Shown: positions 38,755 to 52,900 of the stretch, one piece after another | Layout: every line of letters begins with the position of its first letter | Position numbering within the stretch: position 1 is the first letter of the stretch | Assembly (NCBI RefSeq): GCF_051014685.1 | Contig: NW_027478710.1 | Location: 496,001-560,000, forward strand | DNA: 64,000 bases | Source: Ptiloglossa arizonensis | Lineage: Eukaryota > Arthropoda > Insecta > Hymenoptera > Colletidae | Reading direction: 5' to 3' | Notes under the pieces: model-generated | Seen by the model: the letters and a program-made list of their open reading frames with translations, nothing else | Database searches by the model: none | Told to the model about the DNA's origin: nothing | Made by a program: the position numbers and the translations under genes

Positions 38755-39588
38755 AATTTTCGCAAGTCTGATACTCTAAACCAATAACTGCAATGGCCTA
38801 GGGGAAAAGTACACACACCATTGAAACCGGGCGAGATTCTACTTTCAGATGCAACTGGAATTTCTCGACTTCGTCAATCCGTTTGCGAGATATGGGAGTT
38901 TCAAATTAAGGAATGGTTGAGGAACCATCAAAATTTTCGCTGGTCTGATACTCGAAACCAATGACTGGAATGGCCTAGGGGAAAAGTACACACACCATTG
39001 TAATCCGGCGAGTTCCTACTTTCCGATGCAACAGGAATTTCTCGAGTTCGTCAATCCGTTCGCAAGATATGGGAGTTTGAAGTTAAGGAACGCTTGAGCA
39101 ACCATCAAAATTTTCGCAAGTCTGATACTCGAAACCAATAACTACTAAGGTCTAGGGGAAAAGTACACACACCGTTGTTATCGGGTGGGTTTCTACTTTC
39201 AGATGCAACAGGAATTTCTCGAGTTCGTCAATCCGTTCGCGAGATATGGGAGTTTGAAGTTAAGGAACGCTTGAGCAACCATCAAAATTTTCGCAAGTCT
39301 GATACCCGAAACCAATAACTACTATGGCCTAGGGGAAAAGTACACACACCATTGTAATCGGGCGAGTTTCTACTTTCATATTCAACAGGAACTTCTCGAG
39401 TTCGTCAATCCGTTCGCGAGATATGGGAGTTTGAAGTTAAGGAATGGTTGAGAAACCATCAAAATTTTCGCTGATTTGATACTCGAAACCAATAATTGGA
39501 ATGGCCTAGGGGAAAAGTACACACACCGTTGTAATCCGGCGAGTTTCTACTTTCAGATGAAACAGGAATTTCTCGAGTTCGTCAATCC

Positions 39589-39605
39589 GTTCGCGAGATA
39601 CGGGA
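39589..39605 (+). other. CENP-B-box-like site, exact minimal match
   Basis: GTTCGCGAGATACGGGA, followed by ATTTGGAG instead of GTTTGGAG. The flanking monomer has CAGATGAAACAGG, private to this copy. Confidence 0.5.
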
Positions 39606-42065
39606 ATTTGGAGTTAAGGAACGCTTGAGAAACCATCAAAATTTTCGCAAGTCTGATACTCGAAACCAATAACTACTATGGCCTAGGGGAAAAGTACACA
39701 CACCATTGTTATCGGGTGGGTTTCTACTTTCAGATGCAATAGGAATTTCTCGAGTTCGTCAATCCGTTCGCGAGATATGGGAGTTTGAAGTTAAGGAACG
39801 CTTGAGCAACCATCAAAATTTTCGCAAGTCTGATACCCGAAACCAGTAACTACTATGGCCTAGGGGAAAAGTACACACACCATTGTAATCGGGCAAGTTT
39901 CTACTTTCATATTCAACAGGAACTTCTCGAGTTCGTCAATCCGTTCGCGAGATATGGGAGTTTGAAGTTAAGGAATGGTTGAGCAACCATCAAAATTTTC
40001 GCAAGTCTGATACTCGAAACCAATAACTGCAATGGCCTAGGGGAAAAGTACACACACCATTGAAATCGGGCGAGATTCTACTTTCAGATGCAACTGGAAT
40101 TTCTCGAGTTCGTCAATCCCTTCGCAAGATATGGGAGTTTGAAGTTAAGGAACGCTTGAGCAAGCACCAAAATTTTCGCAAGTCTGATACTCGAAACCAA
40201 TAACTGCTATGGCCTAGGGGAAAAGTAAACACACCATTGAAATCGGGCGAGATTCTTCTTTCAGATGCAACTGGAATTTCTCGAGTTCGTCAATCCGTTC
40301 GCGAGATATGGGAGTTTGAAGTTAAGGAACGCTTGAGCAACCATCAAAATTTTCGCAAGTCTGATACTCGAAACCAATAACTACTAAGGTCTAGGGGAAA
40401 AGTACACACACCATTGTTATTGGGTGGGTTTCTACTTTCAGATGCAACAGGAATTTCTCGAGTTCGTCAATCCGTTCGCGAGATATGGGAGTTTGAAGTT
40501 AAGGAACGCTTGAGCAACCATCAAAATTTTCGCAAGTCTGATACCCGAAACCAATAACTAGTATGGCCTAGGGGAAAAGTACACACACCATTGTAATCGG
40601 GCGAGTTTCTACTTTCAGATTCAACAGGAATTTCTCGAGTTCGTCAATCCGTTCGCGAGATATGGGAGTTTGAAGCTAAGGAACCCTTGAGCAACCATCA
40701 AATTTTTCGCAAGTCTGATACTCGAAACCAATAACTGGAATGGCCTAGGGGAAAAGTACACACACCATTGAAATCGGGCGAGATTCTACTTTCAGATGCA
40801 ACTGGAATTTCTCGAGTTCGTCAATCCGTTCGCGAGATATGGGAGTTTGAAGTTAAGGAACGCTTGAGCAACCATCAAAATTTTCGCAAGTCTGATACTC
40901 GAAACCAATAACTACTAAGGTCTAGGGGAAAAGTACACAGACCATTGTTATCGGGTGGGTTTCTACTTTCAGATGCAACAGGAATTTCTCGAGTTCGTCA
41001 ATCCGTTCGCGAGATATGGGAGTTTGAAGTTAAGGAACGCTTGAGCAACCATCAAAATTTTCGCAAGTCTGATACCCGAAACCAATAACTAGTATGGCCT
41101 AGGGGAAAAGTACACACACCATTGTAATCGGGCGAGTTTCTACTTTCAGATTCAACAGGAATTTCTCGAGTTCGTCAATCCGTTCGCGAGATATGAGAGT
41201 TTGAAGTTAAGGAACGCTTGAGCAACCATCAAAATTTTCGCAAGTCTGATACTCGAAACCAATAACTACTATGGCCTAGGGGAAAAGTACACACACCATT
41301 GTTATCGGGTGGGTTTCTACTTTCAGATGCAACAGGAATTTCTCGAGTTCGTCAATCCGTTCGCGAGATATGGGAGTTTGAATTAAGGAACGCTTGAGCA
41401 ACCATCAAAATTTTCGCAAGTCTGATACTCGAAACCAATAACCACTAAGGTCTAGGGGAAAAGTGCACACACCATTGTAATCGGGCGAGTTTCTACTTTC
41501 AGATGCAACAGGAATTTCTCGAGTTCGTGAATCCGTTCGCGAGATATGGGAGTTTGAAGTTAAGGAACGCTTGAGCAACCATCAAAATTTTCGCAAGTCT
41601 GATACTCGAAACCAATAACTACTATGGCCTAGGGGAAAAGTACACACACCATTGTTATCGGGTGGGTTTCTACTTTCAGATGCAACAGGAATTTCTCGAG
41701 TTCGTCAATCCGTTCGCGAGATATGGGAGTTTGAAGTTAAGGAACGCTTGAGCAACCATCAAAATTTTCGCAAGTCTGATACCCGAAACCAATAACTACT
41801 ATGGCCTAGGGGAAAAGTACACACACCATTGTAATCGGGCGAGTTTCTACTTTCATATTCAACAGGAACTTCTCGAGTTCGTCAATCCGTTCGCGAGATA
41901 TGGGAGTTTGAAGTTAAGGAATGGTTGAGAGACCATCAAAATTTTCGCTGATTTGATACTCGAAACCAATAATTGGAATGGCCTAGGGGAAAAGTACACA
42001 CACCGTTGTAATCCGGCGAGTTTCTACTTTCAGATGCAACAGGAATTTCTCGAGTTCGTCAATCC

Positions 42066-42082
42066 GTTCGCGAGATACGGGA
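42066..42082 (+). other. CENP-B-box-like site, exact minimal match
   Basis: Same 17-mer, 14 monomers (less one base) after the site at 39589, in the ACCGTTGTAATCCGG monomer type. Confidence 0.5.
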
Positions 42083-43177
42083 GTTTGGAGTTAAGGAACG
42101 CTTGAGAAACCATCAAAATTTTCGCAAGTCTGATACTCGAAACCAATAACTACTATGGCCTAGGGGAAAAGTACACACACCATTGTTATCGGGTGGGTTT
42201 CTACTTTCAGATGCAATAGGAATTTCTCGAGTTCGTCAATCCGTTCGCGAGATATGGGAGTTTGAAGTTAAGGAACGCTTGAGCAACCATCAAAATTTTC
42301 GCAAGTCTGATACCCGAAACCAGTAACTACTATGGCCTAGGGGAAAAGTACACACACCATTGTAATCGGGCGAGTTTCTACTTTCATATTCAACAGGAAC
42401 TTCTCGAGTTCGTCAATCCGTTCGCGAGATATGGGAGTTGGAAGTTAAGGAATGGTTGAGCAACCATCAAAATTTTCGCAAGTCTGATACTCGAAACCAA
42501 TAACTGCTATGGCCTAGGGGAAAAGTAAACACACCATTGAAATCGGGCGAGATTCTACTTTCAGATGCAACTGGAATTTCTCGAGTTCGTCAATCCCTTC
42601 GCGAGATATGGGAGTTTGAATTAAGGAACGCTTGAGCAACCATCAAAATTTTCGCAAGTCTGATACTCGAAACCAATAACTACTATGGCCTAGGGGAAAG
42701 GTACACACACCATTGTTATCGGGTGGGTTTCTACTTTCAGATGCAACAGGAATTTCTCGAGTTCGTCAATCCGTTCGCGAGATATGGGAGTTTGAAGTTA
42801 AGGAACGCTTGAGCAACCATCAAAATTTTCGCAAGTCTGATACCCGAAACCAATAACTACTATGGCCTAGGGGAAAAGTACACACACCATTCTAATCGGG
42901 CGAGTTTCTACTTTCATATTCAACAGGAACTTCTCGAGTTCGTCAATCCGTTCGCGAGATATGGGAGTTTGAAGTTAAGGCATGGTTGAGAAACCATCAA
43001 AATTTTCGCTGATTTGATACTCGAAACCAATAATTGGAATGGCCTAGGGGAAAAGTACACACACCATTGTTATCGGGTGGGTTTCTACTTTCAGATGCAA
43101 TAGGAATTTCTCGAGTTCGTCAATCCGTTCGCGAGATATGGGAGTTTGAAGTTAAGGAACGCTTGAGCAACCATCAA

Positions 43178-44239
43178 AATTTTCGCAAGTCTGATACCCG
43201 AAACCAGTAACTACTATGGCCTAGGGGAAAAGTACACACACCATTGTAATCGGGCGAGTTTCTACTTTCATATTCAACAGGAACTTCTCGAGTTCGTCAA
43301 TCCGTTCGCGAGATATGGGAGTTTGAAGTTAAGGAATGGTTGAGCAACCAACAAAATTTTCGCAAGTCTGATACTCGAAACCAATAACTGCTATGGCCTA
43401 GGGGAAAAGTAAACACACCATTGAAATCGGGCGAGATTCTTCTTTCAGATGCAACTGGAATTTCTCGAGTTCGTCAATCCGTTCGCGAGATATGGGAGTT
43501 TGAAGTTAAGGAACGCTTGAGCAACCATCAAAATTTTCGCAAGTCTGATACTCGAAACCAATAACCACTAAGGTCTAGGGGAAAAGTGCACACACCATTG
43601 TAATCGGGCGAGTTTCTACTTTCAGATGCAACAGGAATTTCTCGAGTTCGTGAATCCGTTCGCGGGATATGGGAGTTTGAAGTTAAGGAACGCTTGAGCA
43701 ACCATCAAAATTTTCGCAAGTCTGATACTCGAAACCAATAACTGCAATGGCCTAGGGGAAAAGTACACACACCATTGTTATCGGGTTGGTTTCTACTTTC
43801 AGATGCAACTGGAATTTCTCGAGTTCGTCAATCCCTTCGCGAGATATGGGAGTTTGAAGTTAAGGAACGCTTGAGCAACCATCAAAATTTTCGCAAGTCT
43901 GATACTCGAAACCAATAACCACTAAGGTCTAGGGGAAAAGTGCACACACCATTGTAATCGGGCGAGTTTCTACTTTCAGATTCAACAGGAATTTCTCGAG
44001 TTCGTCAATCCGTTCGCGAGATATGGGTGTTTGAAGTTAAGGAATGGTTGAGAAACCATCAAAATTTTCGCTGATTTGATACTCGAAACCAATAACTGGA
44101 ATGGCCTAGGGGAAAAGTACACACACCGTTGTAATCCGGCGAGTTTCTACTTTCCGATGCAACAGGAATTTCTCGAGTTCGTCAATCCGTTCGCGAGATA
44201 TGGGAGTTTGAAGTTAAGGAACGCTTGAGCAACCATCAA
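43178..44239 (+). repeat. 6-monomer HOR, copy L1 (1062 bp)
   Basis: Units in order: AACCAGTAACTAC; GCTATGG with GTAAACACACC and GATTCTTCTTTC; ACCACTAAGGTCT with CGCGGGATATGGG; GCAATGG with GTTATCGGGTTGG; ACCACTAAGGTCT with ATATGGGTGTTTG; GGAATGG with ACCGTTGTAATCC. Every marker repeats 1062 bp (6 x 177) later, for example CGCGGGATAT at 43661 and 44723. One private change is seen, CAACCAACAAAATTTT near 43349. Confidence 0.88.
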
Positions 44240-45301
44240 AATTTTCGCAAGTCTGATACCCGAAACCAGTAACTACTATGGCCTAGGGGAAAAGTACACA
44301 CACCATTGTAATCGGGCGAGTTTCTACTTTCATATTCAACAGGAACTTCTCGAGTTCGTCAATCCGTTCGCGAGATATGGGAGTTTGAAGTTAAGGAATG
44401 GTTGAGCAACCATCAAAATTTTCGCAAGTCTGATACTCGAAACCAATAACTGCTATGGCCTAGGGGAAAAGTAAACACACCATTGAAATCGGGCGAGATT
44501 CTTCTTTCAGATGCAACTGGAATTTCTCGAGTTCGTCAATCCGTTCGCGAGATATGGGAGTTTGAAGTTAAGGAACGCTTGAGCAACCATCAAAATTTTC
44601 GCAAGTCTGATACTCGAAACCAATAACCACTAAGGTCTAGGGGAAAAGTGCACACACCATTGTAATCGGGCGAGTTTCTACTTTCAGATGCAACAGGAAT
44701 TTCTCGAGTTCGTGAATCCGTTCGCGGGATATGGGAGTTTGAAGTTAAGGAACGCTTGAGCAACCATCAAAATTTTCGCAAGTCTGATACTCGAAACCAA
44801 TAACTGCAATGGCCTAGGGGAAAAGTACACACACCATTGTTATCGGGTTGGTTTCTACTTTCAGATGCAACTGGAATTTCTCGAGTTCGTCAATCCCTTC
44901 GCGAGATATGGGAGTTTGAAGTTAAGGAACGCTTGAGCAACCATCAAAATTTTCGCAAGTCTGATACTCGAAACCAATAACCACTAAGGTCTAGGGGAAA
45001 AGTGCACACACCATTGTAATCGGGCGAGTTTCTACTTTCAGATTCAACAGGAATTTCTCGAGTTCGTCAATCCGTTCGCGAGATATGGGTGTTTGAAGTT
45101 AAGGAATGGTTGAGAAACCATCAAAATTTTCGCTGATTTGATACTCGAAACCAATAACTGGAATGGCCTAGGGGAAAAGTACACACACCGTTGTAATCCG
45201 GCGAGTTTCTACTTTCCGATGCAACAGGAATTTCTCGAGTTCGTCAATCCGTTCGCGAGATATGGGAGTTTGAAGTTAAGGAACGCTTGAGCAACCATCA
45301 A
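44240..45301 (+). repeat. 6-monomer HOR, copy L2 (1062 bp)
   Basis: Directly follows L1 with the same six units and shared rare variants (CGCGGGATAT, GGGTTGGTTTC, ATATGGGTGTTTG). Only one difference from L1 was noticed by eye. The next monomer (45302) carries ACCACTAAGGTCT instead of AACCAGTAACTAC, which ends the HOR. Confidence 0.88.
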
Positions 45302-48300
45302 AATTTTCGCAAGTCTGATACTCGAAACCAATAACCACTAAGGTCTAGGGGAAAAGTGCACACACCATTGTAATCGGGCGAGTTTCTACTTTCAGATGCA
45401 ACAGGAATTTCTCGAGTTCGTCAATCCGTTCGCGAGATATGGGAGTTTGAAGTTAACGAACGCTTGAGCAACCATCAAAATTTTCGCAAGTCTGATACCC
45501 GAAACCAATAACTACTATGGCCTAGGGGAAAAGTACACACACCATTGTAATCGGGCGAGTTTCTACTTTCAGCTTCGTCAGGAATGTCTCTAGTTCGTCA
45601 ATCCGTTCGCGAGATATGGGAGTTTGAAGTTAAGGAATGGTTGAGCAACCATCAAAATTTTCGCAAGTCTGATACCCGAAACCAATAACTACTATGGCCT
45701 AGGGGAAAAGTACACACACCATTGTAATCGGGCGAGTTTCTACTTTCATATTCAACAGGAACTTCTCGAGTTCGTCAATCCGTTCGCGAGATATGGGAGT
45801 TTGAAGTTAAGGAATGGTAGAGCAACCATCAAAATTTTCGCAAGTCTGATACTCGAAACCAATAACTGCAATGGCCTAGGGTAAAAGTACACACACCATT
45901 GAAATCGGGCGAGATTCTACTTTCAGGTGCAACTGGAATTTCTCGAGTTCGTCAATCCGTTCGCGAGATATGGGAGTTTGAAGTTAAGGAACGCTTGAGC
46001 AACCATCAAAATTTTCGCAAGTCTGATACTCGAAACCAATAGCTACTATGGCCTAGGGGAAAAGTACACACACCATTGTAATCGGGCGAGTTTCTCCTTT
46101 CAGATGCAACAGGAATTTCTCGAGTTCGTGAATCCGTTCGCGAGATATGGGAGTTTGAAGTTAAGGAACGCTTGAGCAACCATCAAAATTTTCGCAAGTC
46201 TGATACTCGAAACCAATAACTACTATGGCCTAGGGGAAAAGTACAGACACCATTGTTATCGGGTGGGTTTCTACTTTCAGATGCAACAGGAACTTCTCGA
46301 GTTCGTCAATCCGTTCGCGAGATATGGGAGTTTGAAGTTAAGGAACGCTTGAGCAACCATCAAAATTTTCGCAAGTCTGATACCCGAAACCAATAACTAC
46401 TATGGCCTAGGGGAAAAGTACACACACCATTGTAATCGGGCGAGTTTCTACTTTCAGCTTCGACAGGAATTTCTCGAGTTCGTCAATCCGTTCGCGAGAT
46501 ATGGGAGTTTGAAGTTAAGGAATGGTTGAGAAACCATCAAAATTTTCACTGATTTGATACTCGAAACCAATAATTGGAATGGCCTAGGGGAAAAGTACAC
46601 ACACCGTTGTAATCCGGCGAGTTTCTACTTTCAGATGCAACAGGAATTTCTCGAGTTCGTCAATCCGTTCGCGAGATACGGGAGTTTGGAGTTAAGGAAC
46701 GCTTGAGAAACCATCAAAATTTTCGCAAGTCTGATACTCGAAACCAATTACTACTATGGCCTAGGGGAAAAGTACACACACCATTGTTATCGGGTGGGTT
46801 TCTACTTTCAGATGCAACAGGAATTTCTCGAGTTCGTCAATCCGTTCGCGAGATATGGGAGTTTGAAGTTAAGGAACGCTTGAGCAACCATCAAAATTTT
46901 CGGAAGTCTGATACCCGAAACCAATAACTACTATGGCCTAGGGGAAAAGTACACACACCAATGTAATCGGGCGAGTTTCTACTTTCATATTCAACAGGAA
47001 CTTCTCGAGTTCGTCAATCCGTTCGCGAGATATGGGAGTTTGAAGTTAAGGAACGCTTGAGCAACCATCAAAATTTTCGCAAGTCTGATACCCGAAACCA
47101 ATAACTACTATGGCCTAGGGGAAAAGTACACACACCATTGTAATCGGGCGAGTTTCTACTTTCATATTCAACAGGAACTTCTCGAGTTCGTCAATCCGTT
47201 CGCGAGATATGGGAGTTTGAAGTTAAGGAACGCTTGAGCAACCATCAAAATTTTCGCAAGTCTGATACTCGAAACCAATAACTACTAAGGTCTAGGGGAA
47301 AAGTACACACACCATTGTTATCGGGTGGGTTTCTACTTTCAGATGCAACAGGAATTTCTCGAGTTCGTCAATCCGTTCGCGAGATATGGGAGTTTGAAGT
47401 TAAGGAACGCTTGAGCAACCATCAAAATTTTCGCAAGTCTGATACCCGAAACCAATAACTAGTATGGCCTAGGGGAAAAGTACACACACCATTGTAATCG
47501 GGCGAGTTTCTACTTTCAGATGCAACAGGAATTTCTCGAGTTCGTGAATCCGTTCGCGAGATATGGGAGTTTGAAGTTAAGGAACGCTTGAGCAACCATT
47601 AAAATTTTCGCAAGTCTGATACTCGAAAGCAATAACTACTATGGCCTAGGGGAAAAGTACACACACCATTGTAATCGGTCGAGTTTCTAATTTCAGATTC
47701 AACAGGAATTTCTCGAGTTCGTCAATCCGTTCGCGAGATATGGGAGTTTGAAGTTAAGGAACGCTTGAGCAACCATCAAAATTTTCGCAAGTCTGATACC
47801 CGAAACCAATAACTAGTATGGCCTAGGGGAAAAGTACACACACCATTGTTATCGGGTGGGTTTCTACTTTCAGATGCAACAGGAATTTCTCGAGTTCGTC
47901 AATCCGTTCGCGAGATATAGGAGTTTGAAGTTAAGGAACGCTTGAGCTACCATCAAAATTTTCGGAAGTCTGATACCCGAAACCAATAACTACTATGGCC
48001 TAGGGGAAAAGTACACACACCAATGTAATCGGGCGAGTTTCTACTTTCATATTCAACAGGAACTTCTCGAGTTCGTCAATCCGTTCGCGAGATATGGGAG
48101 TTTGAAGTTAAGGAACGCTTGAGCAACCATCAAAATTTTCGCAAGTCTGATAATCGAAACCAATAACTACTATGGCCTAGGGGAAAAGTACACACACCAT
48201 TGTAATCGGGCGAGTTTCTCCTTTCAGATCCAATAGGAATTACTCGAGTTCGTCTATCCGTTCGCGAGATATGGGAGTTTGAAGTTAAGGAACGCTTGAG

Positions 48301-49903
48301 CAACCATCAAAATTTTCGCAGGTCTGATACTCGAAACCAATAACCACTAAGGTCTAGGGGAAAAGTGCACACACCATTGTAATCGGGCGAGTTTCTACTT
48401 TCAGATGCAACAGGAATTTCTCGAGTTCGTGAATCCGTTCGCGGGATATGGGAGTTTGAAGTTAAGGAACGCTTGAGCAACCACCAAAATTTTCGCAAGT
48501 CTGATACTCGAAACCAATAACTACTAAGGTCTAGGGGAAAAGTACACACACCATTGTTATCGGGTGGGTTTCTACTTTCAGATGCAACAGGAATTTCTCG
48601 AGTTCGTCAATCCGTTCGCGAGATATGGGAGTTTGAAGTTAAGGAACGCTTGAGCAACCATCAAAATTTTCGCAAGTCTGATACCCGAAACCAATAACTA
48701 GTATGGCCTAGGGGAAAAGTACACACACCATTGTAATCGGGCGAGTTTCAACTTTCAGATTCAACAGGAATTTCTCGAGTTCGTCAATCCGTTCGCGAGA
48801 TATGGGAGTTTGAAGCTAAGGAACCCTTGAGCAACCATCAAATTTTTCGCAAGTCTGATACTCGAAACCAATAACTGGAATGGCCCAGGGGAAAAGTACA
48901 CACACCATTGTAATCGGGCGAGTTTCTACTTTCATATTCAACAGGAACTTCTCGAGTTCGTCAATCCGTTCGCGAGATATGGGAGTTTGAAGTTAAGGAG
49001 TGGTTGAGCAACCATCAAAATTTTCGCAAGTCTGATACTCGAAACCAATAACTGCAATGGCCTAGGGGAAAAGTACACACACCATTGTAATCCGGCGAGT
49101 TCCTACTTTCCGATGCAACAGGAATTTCTCGAGTTCGTCAATCCGTTCGCGAGATATGGGAGTTTGAAGTTAAGGAACGCTTGAGCAACCATCAAAATTT
49201 TCGCAAGTCTGATACTCGAAACCAATAACTACTAAGGTCTAGGGGAAAAGTACACACACCATTGTTATCGGGTGGGTTTCTACTTTCAGATGCAACAGGA
49301 ATTTCTCGAGTTCGTCAATCCGTTCGCGAGATATGGGAGTTTGAAGTTAAGGAACGCTTGAGCAACCATCAAAATTTTCGCAAGTCTGATACCCGAGACC
49401 AATAACTAGTATGGCCTAGGGGAAAAGTACACACACCATTGAAATCGGGCGAGATTCTACTTTCAGATGCAACTGGTATTACTCGAGTTCGTCAATCCCT
49501 TCGCGAGATATGGGAGTTTGAAGTTAAGGAACGCTTGAGCAACCATCAAAATTTTCGCAAGTCTGATACTCGAAACCAATAACCACTAAGGTCTAGGGGA
49601 AAAGTGCACACACCATTGTAATCGGGCGAGTTTCTACTTTCAGATGCAACAGGAATTTCTCGAGTTCGTGAATCCGTTCGCGGGATATGGGAGTTTGAAG
49701 TTAAGGAACGCTTGAGCAACCATCAAAATTTTCGCAAGTCTGATACCCGAAACCAATAACTAGTATGGCCTAGGGGAAAAGTACACACACCATTGTAATC
49801 GGGCGAGTTTCTACTTTCAGATGCAACAGGAATTTCTCGAGTTCGTGAATCCGTTCGCGAGATATGGGAGTTTGAAGTTAAGGAACGCTTGAGCAACCAT
49901 CAA
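45302..49903 (+). repeat. Mosaic monomers with 6- and 7-monomer steps
   Basis: No dominant HOR. The rare TTTTCGGAAGTC junction occurs at about 46901 and 47963, exactly six monomers apart, each followed by an ACCAATGTAATCGGG segment. CGCGGGATATGGG recurs at 48440 and 49679, seven monomers apart. The monomer at 45479-45655 is unusual, with CAGCTTCGTCAGGAATG and CTCTAG in place of CTCGAG. No indels were found. Confidence 0.8.
46667..46683 (+). other. CENP-B-box-like site, exact minimal match
   Basis: Same 17-mer, 26 monomers (less one base) after the site at 42066, again in the ACCGTTGTAATCCGG monomer type with GAGTTTGGAG. Confidence 0.5.
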
Positions 49904-52900
49904 AATTTTCGCTGATTTGATACTCGAAACCAATAACTGGAATGGCCTAGGGGAAAAGTACACACACCATTGTACTCCGGCGAGTTTCTATTTTCCGATT
50001 CAACAGGAATTTCTCGAGTTCGTCAATCCGTTCGCGAGATATGGGAGTTTGAAGCTAAGGAACGCTTGAGCAACCATCAAATTTTTCGCAAGTCTGATAC
50101 TCGAAACCAATAACTACAAAGGTCTAGGGGAAAAGTGCACACGCCATTGTAATCGGGCGAGTTTCTACTTTCAGATGCAACAGGAATTTCTCGAGTTCGT
50201 GAATCCGTTCGCGAGATATGGGAGTTTGAAGTTTAGGAATGGTTGAGAAACCATCAAAATTTTCGCAAGTCTGATACCCGAAACCAATAACTGGAATGGC
50301 CTAGGGAAAAAGTACCCATACCGTTGAAATCGGGCGAGTTTCTCCTTTCAGATGCAATTGGAATTACTCGAGTTCGTCAATCCGTTTGCGAGATATGGGA
50401 GTTTGAAATTAAGGAATGGTTGAGGAACCATCAAAATTTTCGCAAGTCTGATACCCGAAACCAATAACTACTATGGCCTAGGGGAAAAGTTCACACACCA
50501 TTGTAATCGGACGAGTTTCTACTTTCAGATTCAACAGGAATTTCTCGAGTTCGTCAATCCGTTCGCGAGAAATGGGAGTTTGAAGTTAAGGAATGGTTGA
50601 GAAACCATCAAAATTTTCGCTGATTTGATACTCGAAACCAATAACTGGAATGGCCTAGGGGAAAAGTACACACACCATTGTAATCCGGCGAGTTTCTACT
50701 TTCCGATGCAACAGGAATTTCTCGAGTTCGTCAATCCGTTCGCGAGATGTGGGAGTTTGAAGTTAAGGAATGGTTGAGAAACCACCAAAATTTTCGCTGA
50801 TTTGATACTCGACACCAATAACCGGAATGGCCTAGGGGAAAAGTACACACACCATTGTAATCGGGCGAGTTTCTACTTTCAGATGCAACAGGAATTTCTC
50901 GTGTTCGTCAATCCGTTCGCGAGGTATGGGAGTTTGAAGTTTAGGAATGGTTGAGAAACCATCAAAATTTTCGCAAGTCTGATACCCGAAACCAATAACT
51001 GGAATGTCCTAGGGAAAAAGTACCCATACCGTTGAAATCGGGCGAGTTTCTCCTTTCAGATGCAATTGGAATTACTCGAGTTCGTCAATCCGTTTGCGAG
51101 ATATGGGAGTTTGAAATTAAGGAATGGTTGAGGAACCATCAAAATTTTCGCTGGTCTGATACCCGAAACCAATAACTATAATGGCCTAGGGGAAAAGTAC
51201 ACACACCATTGTAATCGGGCGAGTTTCTACTTTCAGATGCAACAGGAATTTCTCGAGTTCGTCAATCCGTTTGCGAGATATGGGAGTTAGAAGTTAAGGA
51301 ACGCTTGATAAACCATCAAAATTTTCGCAAGTCTGATACTCGAAACCAATAACTACTATGGCCTAGGGCAAAATTACACAAACCGTTGTAATCGGGCGAG
51401 TTCCTGCTTTCGGATGCAATAGGAATTTCTCGAGAACGTCAAATCGTTCGCGAGATATGGGAGGTTGAAGTTAAGGAATGGTTGAGGAACCATCAAAATT
51501 TTCGCTGGTCTGATACCCGAAACCAATAACTATAATGGCCTAGGGGAAAAGTACACACACCATTGTAATCGGGCGAGTTTCTACTTTCAGATGCAACAGG
51601 AATTTCTCGAGTTCGTCAATCCGTTCGCGAGGTATGGGAGTTTGAAGTTAAGGAACGCTTGAGCAACCATCAAAATTTTCGCAAGTCTGATACTCGAAAC
51701 CAATAACTACTATGGCCTAGGGGAAGAGTACACACACCATTGTTATCGGGTGGGTTTCTACTTTCAGATGCAACAGGAATTTCTCGAGTTCGACAATCCG
51801 TTCGCGAGATATGGGAGTTTGAAGTTAAGGAACGCTTGAGCAACCATCAAAATTTTCGCAAGTCTGATACTCGAAACCAATAACTACTATGGCCTAGGGG
51901 AAAAGTACACACACCATTGTAATCGGGCGAGTCTCTACTTTCAGATGCAACAGGAATTTCTCGAGTTCGTCAATCCGTTCGCGAGATATGGGAGTTTGAA
52001 GTTAAGGAACGCTTGAGCAACCATCAAAATTTTCGCAAGTCTGATACTCGAAACCAATAACTACTATGGCCTAGGGGAAAAGTACACACACCATTGTAAT
52101 CGGGCGAGTTTCTACTTTCAGATGCAACAGGAATTTCTCGAGTTCGTCAATCCGTTCGCGAGATATGACAGTTCGAAGTTAAGGAATGGTTGAGAAACCA
52201 TCAAAATTTTCGCAAATCTGATACTCGAAACCAATAACTACTATGGTCTAGGGGAAAAGTACACACACCATTGTAATCGGGCGAGTTTCTACTTTCAGAT
52301 GCAACGGGAATTTCTCGAGTTCGTCAATCCGTTCGCGAGATATGGGAGTTTGAAGTTAAGGAACGCTTGAGCAACCATCAAAATTTTCGCAAGTCTGATA
52401 CCCGAAACCAATAACTGGAATGGCCTAGGGAAAAAGTACCCATACCTTTGAAATCGGGCGAGTTTCTCCTTTCAGATGCAATTGGAATTACTCGAGTTCG
52501 TCAATCCGTTTGCGGGATATGGGAGTTTGAAATTAAGGAATGGTTGAGGAACCATCAAAATTTTCGCTGGTCTGATACTCGAAACCAATAACTATAATGG
52601 CATAGGGGAAAAGTACACACACCATTGTAATCGGGCGAGTTTCTACTTTCAGATGCAACAGGAATTTCTCGAGTTCGTCAATCCGTTTGCGAGATATGGG
52701 AGTTAGAAGTTAAGGACCGCTTCAGAAACCATCAAAATTTTCGCAAGTCTGATACTCGAAACCAATAACTACTATGGCCTAGGGGAAAAGTACACACACC
52801 ATTATAATCGGGCGAGTTTCTACTTTCAGATGCGACAGGAATTTCTCGAGTTCGTCATTCCGTTCGCGAGATATGGGAGTTTGAAGTTACGGAATGCTTG

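Larger units (their letters stand above)
38755..43177 (+). repeat. Mosaic of J/K-like monomers with a 14-monomer step
   Basis: GAGATACGGG units at 39589 and 42066 are 2477 bp apart, 14 x 177 minus a 1-bp deletion near 41382 (TTTGAATTAAGG instead of TTTGAAGTTAAGG). An identical-looking deletion recurs near 42620 in a monomer of different type. ACTAGTATGG, GAAGCTAAGG and CAATAGG units recur without a clean HOR. Two exact CENP-B-box matches fall here. Confidence 0.8.
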
